A DNA stretch of 64,000 bases from positions 33,478,342-33,542,341 of the forward strand of contig NW_022881614.1 in the NCBI RefSeq assembly GCF_003369915.1, in the 5' to 3' direction. Below are positions 29,769 to 43,628 of this stretch, in pieces (within the stretch, counting starts at the first letter, position 1; each line of letters starts with the position of its first letter). The position numbers were made by a program, and so were the translations under genes. Under the pieces are notes generated by a model. It had not been told where the DNA came from. It worked only from the letters and a program-made list of their open reading frames with translations, and did not search any database. The DNA is from Drosophila miranda (lineage: Eukaryota > Arthropoda > Insecta > Diptera > Drosophilidae).

Positions 29769-30160
29769 TATACCCGATACTCAAAATGAGTATTGAAGTA
29801 TATTAGATTTGTGGTAAATGTGGATGTGTGTAACGTCCAGAAGGAATCGTTTCCGACCCCATAAAGTATATATATTCTTGATCAGCATCAATAGCCGAGT
29901 CGATTGAGCCCTGTCTGTCTGTCCGTCTGTCCGTCCGTCCGTCCGTCCGTCTGTCCGTCTGTCCGTCCCAATTAGCGCCTAGTGCTCAAAGACTATAAGA
30001 GCTAGAGCAACGATGTTTTGGATCCAGACTTCTGTGATATGTCACTGCTACAAAAATATTTCAAAACTTTGCCCCGCCCACTTCCGCCCCACAAAGGGCG
30101 AAAATCTGTGGCATCAACAATTTCGACGATACGAGAAAACTAAAATCAAAACGAGAAAAC
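29769..30160 (+). mobile_element. DINE-1-type Helitron D6 (3' truncated)
   Basis: 5' terminus, microsatellite and part of the interior. It fuses at ~30,160 to the foreign segment of unit D, marking a recombination join. Confidence 0.85.
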
Positions 30161-30327
30161 CGCGCGTCATGCGGCAGTGCCCCTCGGTCGGTTGGGCGGG
30201 AGGAGGGCTGCGTTTTGCCTGGGATCCGCGCGTAACAGCCTTCTGCTGGTGTCACACGGGCCACTTGACGGTGCAGTAACTGTATCGCCTCTTGAAAGAT
30301 GCAGTCATTGCATGTCAACGTCCAAAG
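30161..30327. other. Foreign segment in pol, truncated copy (unit D)
   Basis: The GC-rich half of the 309-bp segment. It retains 33 bp next to AATTC (around 30,295-30,327, including GATGCAGTCATTGCATG) that the other copies lack, so unit D preserves an older state at this edge. Confidence 0.7.
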
Positions 30328-30894
30328 AATTCAACGACGGCGAGTTCAGGATATTTGAATCCCAAACTATTGACGGATAATTCATCGTCGGCGTGCTCAG
30401 GATTTTTTGATCCCAAGCTATATAAACTTCCTTCTACCTTTACTGAATCACTTTTATTTTTTTTTCTTCTTTAAAATATTTTTTTATTATATATTCCTTC
30501 AATGGAAGGATGGTTTTTCCTTCTATAAAGGTTAATTTGTTTAAAGAAAGAACCTCATCATATATTATTTTCTCTTCATTGTCTTTATAGCTTAAAGTCC
30601 CCTTTCCTGTATCAATAACAGCTCCGATTTTCTTTAATAGGTTAAATCCTATTAGTAAATCTGCCCCCATTCCATCTATTTCGTAAAACACTTGTTTTGT
30701 GTTAAAAATAGTTATATTATGGAAATATTTAATTACCGAAAACCCATTTACTGTAGCAACTTTCTTATAAATTGATAATTCTTTTTTATTTTCGTAAATT
30801 CACTTTTTTATATAACAGGAAGTTGCTCCCGTATCTATCAAAACTTTTAATTCTTTGTTTATTTTTTTATCTACTCTTTTTAAATAGGGCAGAC
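30328..30894 (-). pseudogene. Protease region of unit D
   Basis: Matches 22,234-22,834. A base change turns the codon after the K-K of C-Y-I-K-K into TGA (~30,805), and another frame opens only from 30,691. RT and integrase are not attached: the join at 30,160 replaced them with DINE-1. Confidence 0.75.
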
Positions 30895-31507
30895 CTACTT
30901 CGGGGGCTGATCTAAAAAATGGTCCTCTTCAATGTTATTTATTCGCATTCCTTTATTAGTCGGTTGTTCCGACGTTTCATTTGGTTTTCGTTTCTGCGCT
31001 GGACTTGCGTTAGATTGATTATTTGGTACTACGTTTTCTCTAAATTGCTGAGCTTGGTTATAATTGTTATTATTTCTCCGATAATAACCATTAGTATTCT
31101 CCCGATAATATCTATTATTATTATTATTATTATTATATCCCCTGTATTGAGTGCTGTTCTGTCGGTTCTGGATTTGTATTGATTCGTCTACATCCATTGG
31201 TTCTGTGGCCTGATTTTGTTGTCTATTACCCAAGAAATAGGGTTGTCCCCATGACATGTTATTCCTCTGAAAATCCCTTTTTTGGTCGAATGGTGAACTA
31301 TTAGTCCTTGGTTGAATCTTATTGTATTGTAATTATTATTCCCTGAATTTCTGGGGCCACTGAATTGGTAGGCAAATTGGGCCCGTATGTTATTTGATTG
31401 CAATTCCTGTACCTTTGCCAAGGCATTCGGTAAATCTGGGGGATTCAATGAGAATAGGATTTCTGCAATACCGCCGTTTAGGCCAGTGACAAAAATGCGT
31501 AAGGCAT
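30895..31507 (-). pseudogene. gag of unit D, C-terminal half
   Basis: Same two overlapping frames and same DINE-1 junction as copy A, but without the ~33-bp deletion, so its tail is longer (120 versus 97 codons in the second frame). Confidence 0.75.
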
Positions 31508-32156
31508 TATACCCGATACTCAAAATGAGTATTGGGGTATATTAGATTTGTGGTGAAAATGGATGTGTGTAACGTCCAGAAGGAATCGTTTCCGACCCCA
31601 TAAAGTATATATATTCTTGATCAGCATCAATAGCCGAGTCGATTGAGCCCTGTCTGTCTGTCCGTCTGTCCGTCCGTCCGTCTGTCCGTCTGTCCGTCTG
31701 TCCGTCCCTATTAGCGCCTAGTGCTCAAAGACTATAAGAGCTAGAGCAACGATGTTTTGGATCCAGACTTCTGTGATATGTCACTGCTACAAAAATATTT
31801 CAAAACTTCGCCCCGCGCACTTCCGCCCCCACAAAGGACGAAAATCTGTGGCATCCACAATATTGCAGGTTCGAGAAAACTAAAAACGCAGAATCATAGA
31901 TAACAACCATATCTATCAGATTGCTGAACGTGTATCAGATCAGATAATTTTTATAGCCAATAGGAACAAATCAATTTGCAGTGGCTACGCAGCGCCCGAC
32001 GTCACGCTCAGACTGATTTTCTGTCTCTCTCGCACGCACTCTTTGTCGTGTCATTTAATATTAGCGGCGTCTGCCGGAGGAGAGCCATACTGACTAAGTA
32101 TCGGGTATAAATGTAGAGTTGCGGTGTCCGCAGCAACTCACAACGTTCCCTCTCGT
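31508..32156 (+). mobile_element. DINE-1-type Helitron D7 (internal deletion)
   Basis: 649 bp with both termini and the 3' hairpin; lacks ~440 bp of interior. It begins at the same gag base as D5 and D12 and ends at the leader (TTCTTATCTAATATC). Confidence 0.9.
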
Positions 32157-32298
32157 TCTTATCTAATATCTCACAGTCACTCCGCGTTTTTATATTGAAG
32201 GATTTATTCCATTAATTAATTGTCCTTCGGGTTTCGGCACGACGCAACACTTTTATTATTTGGTGCTTTTTATACAACGTCGCCCCACGTTGGGCGCC
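32157..32298 (-). other. Leader and primer site of unit D
   Basis: 142 bp like 38,551-38,692 and 49,843-49,984. The tRNA-Lys primer site is at 32,282-32,299. Confidence 0.8.
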
Positions 32299-32758
32299 AA
32301 TTAAATAACTGCGGTACCGGATTGCGTTTTTAAAAAGTTGTTATTTAACTTCTAAGTTTACAGATATAGATTTAAGTTGAGGGTCACAAAGGATTCCGGA
32401 CAAAGGGTTTGCGCGATCTTAGTTTTTAGTTCGACTTTTCGGTGTCGCTTCTGGATCAAGACTGACTTGATCTTTTTGATCTTTGCATCGTCGATCCCTT
32501 TCGGGAATAGTTTTTCTATAAACATCTCAATTGATTTCGCCATCCCGAGTATTGGATTTCGTCATCCAAAGAGAGAACTGTAAAATGCTCAAAGTGCAGG
32601 ATCTGCAGAAAGCCGGGTGTGAGATTGTTTATGAGAAGCCGGGTGTGGGCAAACATTGGTTTTCCATTTAGGCGAGTGTCAAAGATTGGGATTGTGGCGG
32701 GAGCCATTGAGATTGTACATCTTAGAAATCAATTAGGCGGAGGACCAAGATTGAAATT
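32299..32758 (-). repeat. LTR3, shared by unit D and copy B
   Basis: 460 bp with the primer site directly on the low side and env of copy B on the high side, with no second LTR between. Confidence 0.9.
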
Positions 32759-33999
32759 GACCTAATGTTATAAGGGGACTTAAAATATTAACATTATCAA
32801 AAGAAAATTGTTTATCATTCGTTTGTATATAATCAACTAATTCAAAATCGCTATATCTATGATGCGATATGTATTTTAGAATTGTACCCTTATCATTTAT
32901 GTGGGTTATATTATTTATTATAATTGTGTTGTTGAATATAAGGAGATACGAACCTAACAAAGTAGTATTGTCTACGTTATTTTTGCCTGAAACTAATATG
33001 GCACCATCCTGAATGATGTCTATTTCTTTGTTTTTTTCCTTTTTTTAGTGCAGTTGGCTTTAAAGCCATTAAGTAAATTGGTGAAACAGGTCTTCTTTAA
33101 ATTTATTTGTGCGTAATTGTTAAAAGTTTCAGTTTTAAAATTATTCATTAAATAGTATTTCTCCTTACATTCACAAACTTTTTCACTTATAACTAACATT
33201 CCATCATTTTGTGAGATGGCTCTTGCATGGTAAAACTTGCAAATATCTTTAATTTGAGGATATTTTATATAAATGATTATTAAATCTGCATTTCGAATTA
33301 TTTTAACCGTTGCAATGTCCAGTAGATCAGACAGTTCAACAGGATGTTTTTCATGCTTATAAATGTCCTCTATTTCATTTTTATTTAAAATTTTGTATTG
33401 AAAATGTTTACTTTTAAGAGGGTTATGGTATCAACTAAATTTAGTAGGTCAAAAAATATTAATTTTAAACGATGCTTTCTCAGTATCGTTTCTTCATTGA
33501 AGATGACATTTTTTAATGAATTTGATAGCAATTCAATTTCTTTGAAAAATTTGGAATTTATTATAAATTGTTTATTATTATTTTCAGTTAATTCATTTAC
33601 TTTATTTTGTATTTTCAAAAAATCGTCATGATCAGGGCTGCCTGCTATCCATTTCCAAATGGTACCTAATTCATTAATTCCCCTTTCATTCCGTTTTGGA
33701 ACTAATTATGAAATCATTAATTTTAATAGACTTAAGTCCATTGATATTTCCCACTCATCGTCTGAATTAATTGATTTGTTGACATATTTGGATTCTATAT
33801 CAATTATCTCTCTATAAAAACTCAAATTAGTAATATGGAAAGGTTCGGCGTATGTTTCATAAGTGTAAACGTCTCTGTAGTCTTTGAGCAATAGATAGTC
33901 ACTATGCGTATAGTCAATTACTTCCGAAGTCGTCAATATAACAAAAGTCAGTATAAATATATTCGCATATATTTTCTGGAAAAAATGGAAAGCATTTCC
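32759..33999 (-). pseudogene. env of copy B (anchor deleted)
   Basis: Same TAA (33,706) and four-A frameshift (~33,387) as copy A. The 3' end has the same ~290-bp deletion as copies P and C, so the frame runs straight from the ectodomain into LTR sequence (stop at 32,733). No membrane anchor, no cytoplasmic tail, no purine tract. Confidence 0.8.
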
Positions 34000-36945
34000 T
34001 TAATATTTAATGTTATCTTTATGTATAATTCTGTTTCTATTGTTGATTATAATTTTATTCGGTCGATTTTCCTTAACTACCTGCTTTTTGTATCGGGATT
34101 GAAGTTTATTTCTTTCCCCGAATTTATTTTCATAAACTGCTTCTCCTATTTTATATTCTTTTTCTCTTCTATCTTTGTTATGTAGCTTAAGCATTTTGGT
34201 CTGAGCTTCCTTAAGTAATATTGGATTATTTTTGTGCTCTATTTTGTTATACAATATGTCATATGGCATTTGATTGGTCGTTGAATGTGTCGTCAGGTTA
34301 TATTTCAGTGCCGCCCTTATTATTATTTCCGAATAATCTGTTAGATTTAGTTCATCCTTGATGCACCGCGCTCTTTCTGTTAGTGTGGAATGTACCCTTT
34401 CTACCTGAACATTTGAGGTGCTGTTTCTGGGATCAGCATAATAAATATTTAAGTTACTTCTTTGTATGAATGATCTAAATTGTGCTGAAGTAAAGCTTGG
34501 TTCGTTGTCAGTCATTAATGATGTTGCTAATGGAAAGTGTTGCAAAATGTCCATTACCTTATTTTCAATGTTTAATTTACTTTGGATTTCCTTGACCACC
34601 AAGTATTTGGAATAAGAATCTATGAATGTTAGGTTTGGGGCATAGTATATGTCTAAGTGTAATTGATCTCCTTCTTTTGCTGGAATGGGAGCTTCCCCAA
34701 TTGGAATTTTTACAGGGTGTCTGTGATATTTGTTTTTGTTACAGATCTCACAATTTTTTATATATTCTTTTAATTTTTTGTGTAGGTTTGGCCAATAATA
34801 CAACTTAGTTATTTGTTTGTAATTTTCGTCTAGTCCTCTATGGGCTCTGCAATGTGTTTCTTCTATAATTATAGCTTTATCTTCTGAATTTACTACATCT
34901 TGGAGGAACTTTCTCGTGAAGAGAAATTTATTTATGAAGTTTTCCTTTAGCTTATTTTGGATAAGGTATAAATCTTTTAAAGTGCAGTGTATTCCTGTGG
35001 TTAAGTTAGGCTGAATAAATTCTTTTAAAATGATTAGCAGATTGTCAACCGTATCAAATTCAATAATATGTCGGGTATTTTCATAAACTCTTACTAACTC
35101 ATGAACTGTGAATCTCCCTTGCGATAATAGTAGCTGCTGTTTAAATTGGTTTAAAGGCTTGCTAGTCTCTTGAATGATGTTTTTAAAACTACTTTCTGCT
35201 GAATGCTGAGTATTTATGTCTGATTCTGATTCTGTCTGGTCGACATCACTATCTGTCATATGAATTATTTGATTCCGAGATAAAGCGTCCGCTACTACGT
35301 TAGTTGAGCTGGGTTTATAAATGATTTTTGGTGTGAAACTTTCTATGAAGTAATACCAACGTTTCATTTCAACATTTGGATTTTTTTGCGACATTGCAAA
35401 GGACAAAGGTTGGTGATCTGTATGTATTTCAATTACACTCACTCCGTATAAATAATTTCGCAAATTTTTTAATGCCCATACAACAGCTAATAATTCCTTT
35501 TTATTAGTAGCATATAATTGCTCGGTTTTACTTAAAGTTTTAGAAATAAATGTGATGGGAATCCCATAACTGCCAAAACTGCACCTATTGCTATGTCCGA
35601 TGCATCTGTGGTTAATGTGAATTTTTTATTGTAATCTGGTTGTACTAATTCAATATGTGCTATTAAACTGTCCTTTAAATTATTAAATGCTCCAATTGCT
35701 GGTTCATCCAGCTGTATTAATGTTTTCTTGGATGCCCTTCGTGAAACTTTCCCATTTACTCCACTCAGATATTTTTTTAATGGTTTGGCAGTTGTGGCAT
35801 AATTTCGGACAAATTTTCTGTAATACCCTGTTAGTCCTAAGAAGCGACGTAGCTCTCTGATATTTTTAGGAATTGTATAGTTTTGTATTGTGGAGATTTT
35901 GTCTGGATCTGTTTTAATGATATTATGGGAAACAATGTATCCCAGAAATTTGGTTTCCAATTTAAAGAATTTAGACTTCTCTAGGGAAATTTTCATATTA
36001 GCATTTTGCAAAATCTGTATTATATGAATAAGATCTTTATAATGTTTTTCTATACTTTTTGAAAATATTATTATATCGTCCATATAGACGTGACAAGTTT
36101 TCCCAACTTGTTCTCTAAGTATATCGTCCATTGCCCTTTGGAAAATTCTGGGAGCGTTCGTCAATCCCATAGGCATTCTTAGAAATTCATATTTACCGTT
36201 ATTTATGGAAAAAGATGTTTTTTCAATATCTGATTCCCTCATTAAAATCTGATAGAAACCTGACTCTAAATCAATGGCCGAGAAATACTTTGCCTTACCT
36301 AAATTGGCAAGGATTACTGAAGGATATTGCATAAGGTATATATCCGGTATGGTGTTTTCATTAAGTTTCTTAAAGTCTATTACTAATCTATGTTTAGGAG
36401 TTCCGTCCTCATTTACTCCCTTCTTTGGTACTACTATTACCGGTGAATTATATGGGCTTTGACTAGGTCTGATTATACCTTCATCTAACATTTTACTTAT
36501 TTCGTTATTAACGAAATCGTTAACCGAACAAGCGTATGGATACTGTTTGCCATATACCGGTCTATCATGTTCAGTGTTAATCTCTCCTTTTATATCCGTT
36601 CTGAACGGTAACTGTAAATCTATATTGGCATGGTCTTCTTCGATGATAGATACAATTTTCTCTCTGAGATTTTCTAAATTGTCTTCTTTGTAGGTTATTG
36701 TGTTATACAATTTCATTTTTTTCAATTCAGAATTTGCATAATTTTGTATGTCGGATATTTCTACGACGGCGCGTTCAGGATTTTTGCATCCCAAACTTTT
36801 AAATTGTTCATTGTCGGATAATTCAACGACGGCGTGTTCAGGATTCTTTAATCCCAAACTATTCAAATTTTTAGTGTCGGATAATTCAACGACGGAGTGC
36901 TCAGGATATTTTAATCCCAAACTATTAAAACGTTGGATGTCGGAT
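34000..36945 (-). pseudogene. Pol of copy B
   Basis: Integrase and part of RNase H are open at 34,000-35,463; RT and the N-terminal repeats at 35,532-36,920. A small rearrangement near 35,560-35,575 (CCCATAACTGCCAAAAC where copy A has CCCATCTTGTGACAAAAC) shifts the frame in RNase H just after T-T-D-A-S-D. RT keeps its YMDD. Confidence 0.85.
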
Positions 36946-36950
36946 AATTC

Positions 36951-37259
36951 TCTTCCTCTTATTAAATTATTAATCCTTACACACCTTTCTATTAATTAGT
37001 AACTGTAGTGGTATTTGTATTTTGATTGCATGCTTAGTTTCTTAGTAAGTTTAGTACTAATTTTCCTCGAATGTTAGTCTAATAGATATCTTTCTTGCAT
37101 GTTCGCGTTTGGTTCGGCTACGCACCGCGAGTCATGCGGCAGTGCCCCTCGGTCGGTTGGGCGGGAGGAGGGCTGCGTTTTGCCTGGGATCCGCGCGTAA
37201 CAGCCTTCTGCTGGTGTCACACGGGCCAATTGACGGTGCAGTAACTGTATCGCCTCTTG
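36951..37259. other. Foreign 309-bp segment in pol, copy B
   Basis: Same length, position and AATTC flanks (36,946-36,950; 37,260-37,264) as in copy A. Confidence 0.75.
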
Positions 37260-37415
37260 AATTCAACGACGGCGGGTTCAGGATATTTGAATCCCAAACT
37301 ATTGACGGATAATTCATCGTCGGCGTGCTCAGGATTTTTTGATCCCAAGCTATATAAACTTCCTTCTACCTTTACTGAATCACTTTTCATTTCTTTTTCT
37401 TCTTCAAAATATTTT
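37260..37415 (-). pseudogene. Stub of the protease region, copy B
   Basis: About 155 bp of the region matching 22,234-22,390, ending at an AAAATATTTT tract where a DINE-1 begins. The rest of protease and all of gag are missing. Confidence 0.75.
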
Positions 37416-38550
37416 TATACCCGATACTCAAAATGAGTATTGGGGTATATTAGATTTGTGGTAAAAGTGGATGTGTGTAACGTCCAGAAGGAATCGTTTC
37501 CGACCCCATAAAGTATATATATTCTTGATCAGCATCAATAGCCGAGTCAATTGAGCCATGCCTGTCTGTCCGTCTGTCCGTCCGTCCGTCTGTCCGTCTG
37601 TCCGTCCGTCCGTCCGTCTGTCCGTCCTCTTCAGCGCCTAGTGCTCAAAGACTATAAGAGCTAGAGCAACGATGTTTTGGATCCAGACTTCTGTGATATG
37701 TCACTGCTACAAAAATATTTCAAAACTTCGCCCCGCCCACTTCCGCCCTCACAAAAGACGAAAATCTGTGGCATCCACAATTTTAAAGATACGATAAAAC
37801 CAAAAACGCAGAATCGTAGAGAATGACCATATCTTTTAGACTGCAGAATTTGAATTGGATCGTATTATTATTATAGCCAGCATCAATAAAACAATTTCAT
37901 TTTTTCTCGCCCTGTCTCTCATTAACACACACGTAGCATAGGTGGGTTTGCTTAGAGTAAAACATTAGCGCCTAGATCTCAGAGACTATAAAAGCTAGAG
38001 CAACCAAATTTGGTACCCACACTCCTAACATATCGGACCGAGACGAGTTTGTTTCAAAATTTCGCCACAACCCCTTCCGCCACCGCAAAGGACGAAAATC
38101 TGGGGATATTCACAAATCTCAGAGTCTATTAACGCTAGAGTAACCAAATTTGGTATCTGCACTCCTGTTAGATCTCACTATAAAACGTATATCTCAAAAT
38201 TTCGCCCCACCCCCTTCCGCCCACACAAAGGACGAAAATCTGTTGCATCCACAATATTGCAGATTCGAGAAAACTTAAAACGCAGAATCATAGATAACAA
38301 CCATATCTATCAGATTGCTGAACGTGTATCAGATCAGATAATTTTTATAGCCAATACGAACAAATCAATTTGCAGTGGCTACGCAGCGCCCGACGTCACG
38401 CTCAGACTGATTTTCTGTCTCTCTCGCACGCACTTCTTGTCGTGTCGTTTAATATTAGCGGCGTCTGCCGGAGGAGAGCCATACTGACTAAGTATCGGGT
38501 ATAAATGTAGAGTTGCGGTGTCCGCAGCAACTCACAACGTTCCCTCTCGT
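37416..38550 (+). mobile_element. DINE-1-type Helitron D8 (full length)
   Basis: 1135 bp. Its 5' junction equals that of D9 in copy C. Its 3' junction equals the leader junctions of D7 and D12, so it looks like a recombinant of two DINE-1 copies that deleted protease and gag from copy B. Confidence 0.9.
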
Positions 38551-38692
38551 TCTTATCTAATATCTCACAGTCACTCCGCGTTTTTATATTGAAGGATTTA
38601 TTCCATTAATTAATTGTCCTTCGGGTTTCGGCACGACGCAACACTTTTATTATTCGGTGCTTTTTATACAACGTCGCCCCACGTTGGGCGCC
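38551..38692 (-). other. Leader and primer site of copy B
   Basis: tRNA-Lys primer site at 38,676-38,693; 142-bp leader as in unit D. Confidence 0.8.
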
Positions 38693-39152
38693 AATTAAAT
38701 AACTGCGGTACCGGATTGCGTTTTTAAAAAGTTGTTATTTAACTTCTAAGTTTACAGATATAGATTTAAGTTGAGGGTCACAAAGGATTCCGGACAAAGG
38801 GTTTGCGCGATCTTAGTTTTTAGTTCGACTTTTCGGTGTCGCTTCTGGATCAAGACTGACTTGATCTTTTTGATCTTTGCATCGTCGATCCCTTTCGGGA
38901 ATAGTTTTTCTATAAACATCTCAATTGATTTCGCCATCCCGAGTATTGGATTTCGTCATCCAAAGAGAGAACTGTAAAATGCTCAAAGTGCAGGATCTGC
39001 AGAAAGCCGGGTGTGAGATTGTTTATGAGAAGCCGGGTGTGGGCAAACATTGGTTTTCCATTTAGGCGAGTGTCAAAGATTGGGATTGTGGCGGGAGCCA
39101 TTGAGATTGTACATCTTAGAAATCAATTAGGCGGAGGACCAAGATTGAAATT
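38693..39152 (-). repeat. LTR4, shared by copies B and C
   Basis: 460 bp; primer site on the low side and env of copy C on the high side. Shares variants with LTR3 (GGACCAAGATTG), unlike LTR1, 2 and 5 (GGCCCAAGATTG). Confidence 0.9.
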
Positions 39153-40372
39153 GACCTAATGTTATAAGGGGACTTAAAATATTAACATTATCAAAAGAAA
39201 ATTGTTTATCATTCGTTTGTATATAATCAACTAATTCAAAATCGCTATATCTATGATGCGATATGTATTTTAGAATTGTACCCTTATCATTTATGTGGGT
39301 TATATTATTTATTATAATCGAACCTAACAAAGTAGTATTGTCTACGTTATTTTTGCCTGAAACTAATATGGCACCATCCTGAATGATGTCTATTTCTTTG
39401 TTTTTTTTCCTTTTTTTTTAGTGCAGTTGGCTTTAAAGCCATTAAGTAAATTGGTGAAACAGGTCTTCTTTAAATTTATTTGTGCGTAATTGTTAAAAGT
39501 TTCAGTTTTAAAATTATTCATTAAATAGTATTTCTCCTTACATTCACAAACTTTTTCACTTATAACTAACATTCCATCATTTTGTGAGATGGCTCTTGCA
39601 TGGTAAAACTTGCAAATATCTTTAATTTGAGGATATTTTATATAAATGATTATTAAATCTGCATTTCGAATTATTTTAACCGTTGCAATGTCCAGTAGAT
39701 CAGACAGTTCAACAGGATGTTTTTCATGCTTATAAATGTCCTCTATTTCATTTTTATTTAAAATTTTGTATTGAAAATGTTTACTTTTAAGAGGGTTATG
39801 GTATCAACTAAATTTAGTAGGTCAAAAAATATTAATTTTAAACGATGCTTTCTCAGTATCGTTTCTTCATTGAAGATGACATTTTTTAATGAATTTGATA
39901 GCAATTCAATTTCTTTGAAAAATTAGGAATTTATTATAAATGGTTTATTATTATTTTCAGTTAATTCATTTACTTTATTTTGTATTTTCAAAAAGTCGTC
40001 ATGATCAGGGCTGCCTGCTATCCATTTCCAAATGGTACCTTATTCATTAATTCCCCTTTCATTCCGTTTTGGAACTAATTATGAAATCATTAATTTTAAT
40101 AGACTTAAGTCCATTGATATTTCCCACTCATCGTCTGAATTAATTGATTTGTTGACATATTTGGATTCTATATCAATTATCTCTCTATAAAAACTCAAAT
40201 TAGTAATATGGAAAGGTTCGGCGTATGTTTCATAAGTGTAAACGTCTCTGTAGTCTTTGAGCAATAGATAGCCACTATGCGTATAGTCAATTACTTCCGA
40301 AGTCGTCAATATAACAAAAGTCAGTATAAATATATTCGCATATATTTTCTGGAAAAAATGGAAAGCATTTCC
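39153..40372 (-). pseudogene. env of copy C (anchor deleted)
   Basis: Carries the same anchor deletion, TAA (40,079) and four-A frameshift as B. It also lacks ~20 bp near 39,320 and has longer T runs near 39,400-39,420 and a stop in the ~39,923 region. Confidence 0.8.
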
Positions 40373-43325
40373 TTAATATTTAATGTTATCTTTATGTATA
40401 ATTCTGTTTCTATTGTTGATTATAATTTTATTCGGTCGATTTTCCTTAACTACCTGCTTTTTGTATCGGGATTGAAGTTTATTTCTTTCCCCGAATTTAT
40501 TTTCATAAACTGCTTCTCCTATTTTATATTCTTTTTCTCTTCTATCTTTGTTATGTAGCTTAAGCATTTTGGTCTGAGCTTCCTTAAGTAATATTGGATT
40601 ATTTTTGTGCTCTATTTTGTTATACAATATGTCATATGGCATTTGATTGGTCGTTGAATGTGTCGTCAGGTTATATTTCAGTGCCGCCCTTATTATTATT
40701 TCCGAATAATCTGTTAGATTTAGTTCATCCTTGATGCACCGCGCTATTTCTGTTAGTGTGGAATGTACCCTTTCTACCTGAACATTTGAGGTGCTGTTTC
40801 TGGGATCAGCATAATAAATATTTAAGTTACTTCTTTGTATGAATGATCTAAATTGTGCTGAAGTAAAGCTTGGTTCGTTGTCAGTCATTAATGATGTTGC
40901 TAACGGAAAGTGTTGCAAAATGTCCATTACCTTATTTTCAATGTTTAATTTACTTTGGATTTCCTTGACCACCAGTATTTGGAATAAGAATTTATACAAG
41001 TTATAAATGTTAGGTTTTGGGCATAGTATATGTCTAAGTGTAATTGATCTCCTTCTTTTGCTGGAATGGGAGCTTCCCCAATTGGAATTTTTACAGGGTG
41101 TCTGTGATATTTGTTTTTGTTACAGATCTCACAATTTTTTATATATTCTTTTAATTTTTTGTGTAGGTTTGGCCAATAATACAACTTAGTTATTTGTTTG
41201 TAATTTTCGTCTAGTCCTCTATGGGCTCTGCAATGTGTTTCTTCTATAATTATAGCATTATCTTCTGAATTTACTACATCTTGGAGGAACTTTCTCGTGA
41301 AGAGAAATTTATTTATGAAGTTTTCCTTTAGCTTATTTTGGATAAAGTATAAATCTTCTAAAGTGCAGTGTATTCCTGTGGTTAAGTTAGGCTGAATAAA
41401 TTATTTTAAAATGATTAGCAGATTGTCAACCGTATCAAATTCAATAATATGTCGGGTATTTTCATAAACTCTTACTAACTCATGAACTGTGAATCTCCCT
41501 TGCGATAATAGTAGCTGCTGTTTAAATTGGTTTAAAGGCTTGCTAGTCTCTTGAATGATGTTTTCAAAACTACTTTCTGCTGAATGCTGAGTATTTATGT
41601 CTGATTCTGATTCTGTCTGGTCGACATCACTATCTGTCATATGATTTATTTGAATCCGAGATAAAGCGTCCGCTACTACGTTAGTTGAGCTGGGTTTATA
41701 AATGATTTTTGGTGTGAAACTTTCTATGAAGTAATACCAACGTTTCATTTCAACATTTGGATTTTTTTGCGACATTGCAAAGGACAAAGGTTGGTGATCT
41801 GTATGTATTTCAATTACACTCACTCCGTATAAATAATTTCGCAAATTTTTTAATGCCCATACAATAGCTAATAATTCTTTTTTATTAGTAGCATATAATT
41901 GCTCGGTTTTACTTAAAGTTTTAGAAATAAATGTTATGGGATTCCCATCTTGTGACAAAACTGCACCTATTGCTATGTCCGATGCATCTGTGGTTAATGT
42001 GAATTTTTTATTGTAATCTGGTTGTACTAATTCAATATGTGCTATTAAACTGTCCTTTAAATTATTAAATGCTCCAATTGCTGGTTCATCCAGCTGTATT
42101 AATGTTTTCGGGGATGCCCTTCGTGAAACTTTCCCATTTACTCCACTCAGATATTTTGTTAATGGTTTGGCAGTTGTGGCATAATTTCGGACAAATTTTC
42201 TGTAATACCCTGTTAGTCCTAAGAAGCTACGTAGCTCTCTGATATTTTTAGGAATTGTATAGTTTTGTATTGTGGAGATTTTGTCTGGATCTGTTTTAAT
42301 GATATTATGGGAAACAATGTATCCCAGAAATTTGGTTTCCAATTGAAAGAATTTAGACTTCTCTAGGGAAATTTTCATATTAGCATTTTGCAAAATCTGT
42401 ATTATATGAATAAGATCTTTATAATGTTTTTCTATAGTTTTTGAAAATATTATTATATCGTCCATATAGACGTGACAAGTTTTCCCAACTTGTTCTCTAA
42501 GTATATCGTCCATTGCCCTTTGGAAAATTCTGGGAGCGTTCGTCAATCCCATAGGCATTCTTAGAAATTCATATTTACCGTTATTTATGAGAAAAGATGT
42601 TTTTTCAATATCTGATTCCCTCATTAAAATCTGATAGAAACCTGACTCTAAATCAATGGCCGAGAAATACTTTGCCTTACCTAAATTGGCAAGGATTACT
42701 GAAGGATATTGCATAAGGTATATATCCGGTATGGTGTTTTCATTAAGTTTCTTAAAGTCTATTACTAATCTATGTTTAGGAGTTCCGTCCTCATTTACTC
42801 CCTTCTTTGGTACTACTATTACCGGTATTACTATTATAATTACTAGGTCTGATTATACCTTCATCTAACATTTTACTTATTTCGTTATTAACGAAATCGT
42901 TAACCGAATAAGCGTATGGATACTGTTTGCCATATACCGGTCTATCATGTTCAGTGTTAATCTCTCCTTTTATATCCGTTCTGAACGGTAACTGTAAATC
43001 TATATTGGCATGGTCTTCTTCGATGATAGATACAATTTTCTCTCTGAGATTTTCTAAATTGTCTTCTTTGTAGGTTATTGTGTTATACAATTTCATTTTT
43101 TTCAATTCAGAATTTGCATAATTTTGTATGTCGGATATTTCTACGACGGCGCGTTCAGGATTTTTGCATCCCAAACTTTTAAATTGTTCATTGTCGGATA
43201 ATTCAACGACGGCGTGTTCAGGATTCTTTAATCCCAAACTATTCAAATTTTTAGTGTCGGATAATTCAACGACGGAGTGCTCAGGATATTTTAATCCCAA
43301 ACTATTAAAACTTTGGATGTCGGAT
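40373..43325 (-). pseudogene. Pol of copy C
   Basis: At least four lesions: an indel near 40,970-41,010 in integrase (extra TATACAAGTT-like bases), a stop at ~41,401, a replaced stretch at ~42,825-42,845 near the RT start where the S-Q-S-P-Y-N-S-P block is lost, and scattered substitutions. RT from 42,714 to RNase H remains open with YMDD. Confidence 0.85.
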
Positions 43326-43330
43326 AATTC

Positions 43331-43628
43331 TCTTCCTCTTATTAAATTATTAATCCTTACACACCTTTCTATTAATTAGTAACTGTAGTGGTATTTGTAT
43401 TTTGATTGCATGCTTAGTTTCTTAGTAAGTTTAGTACTAATTTTCCTCGAATGTTAGTCTAATAGATATCTTTCTTGCATGTTCGCGTTTGGTTCGGCTA
43501 CGCACCGCGAGTCATGCGGCAGTGCCACTCGGTCGGTTGGGCGGGAGGAGGGCTGCGTTCCGCACGTAACAGCCTTCTGCTGGTATCACACGGGCCACTT
43601 GACGGTGCAGTAACTGTATCGCCTCTTG
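43331..43628. other. Foreign segment in pol, copy C (298 bp)
   Basis: As in copies A and B but with ~11 bp missing near 43,558 (GCTGCGTTCCGCACG where A has GCTGCGTTTTGCCTGGGATCCGCGCG). Confidence 0.75.
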
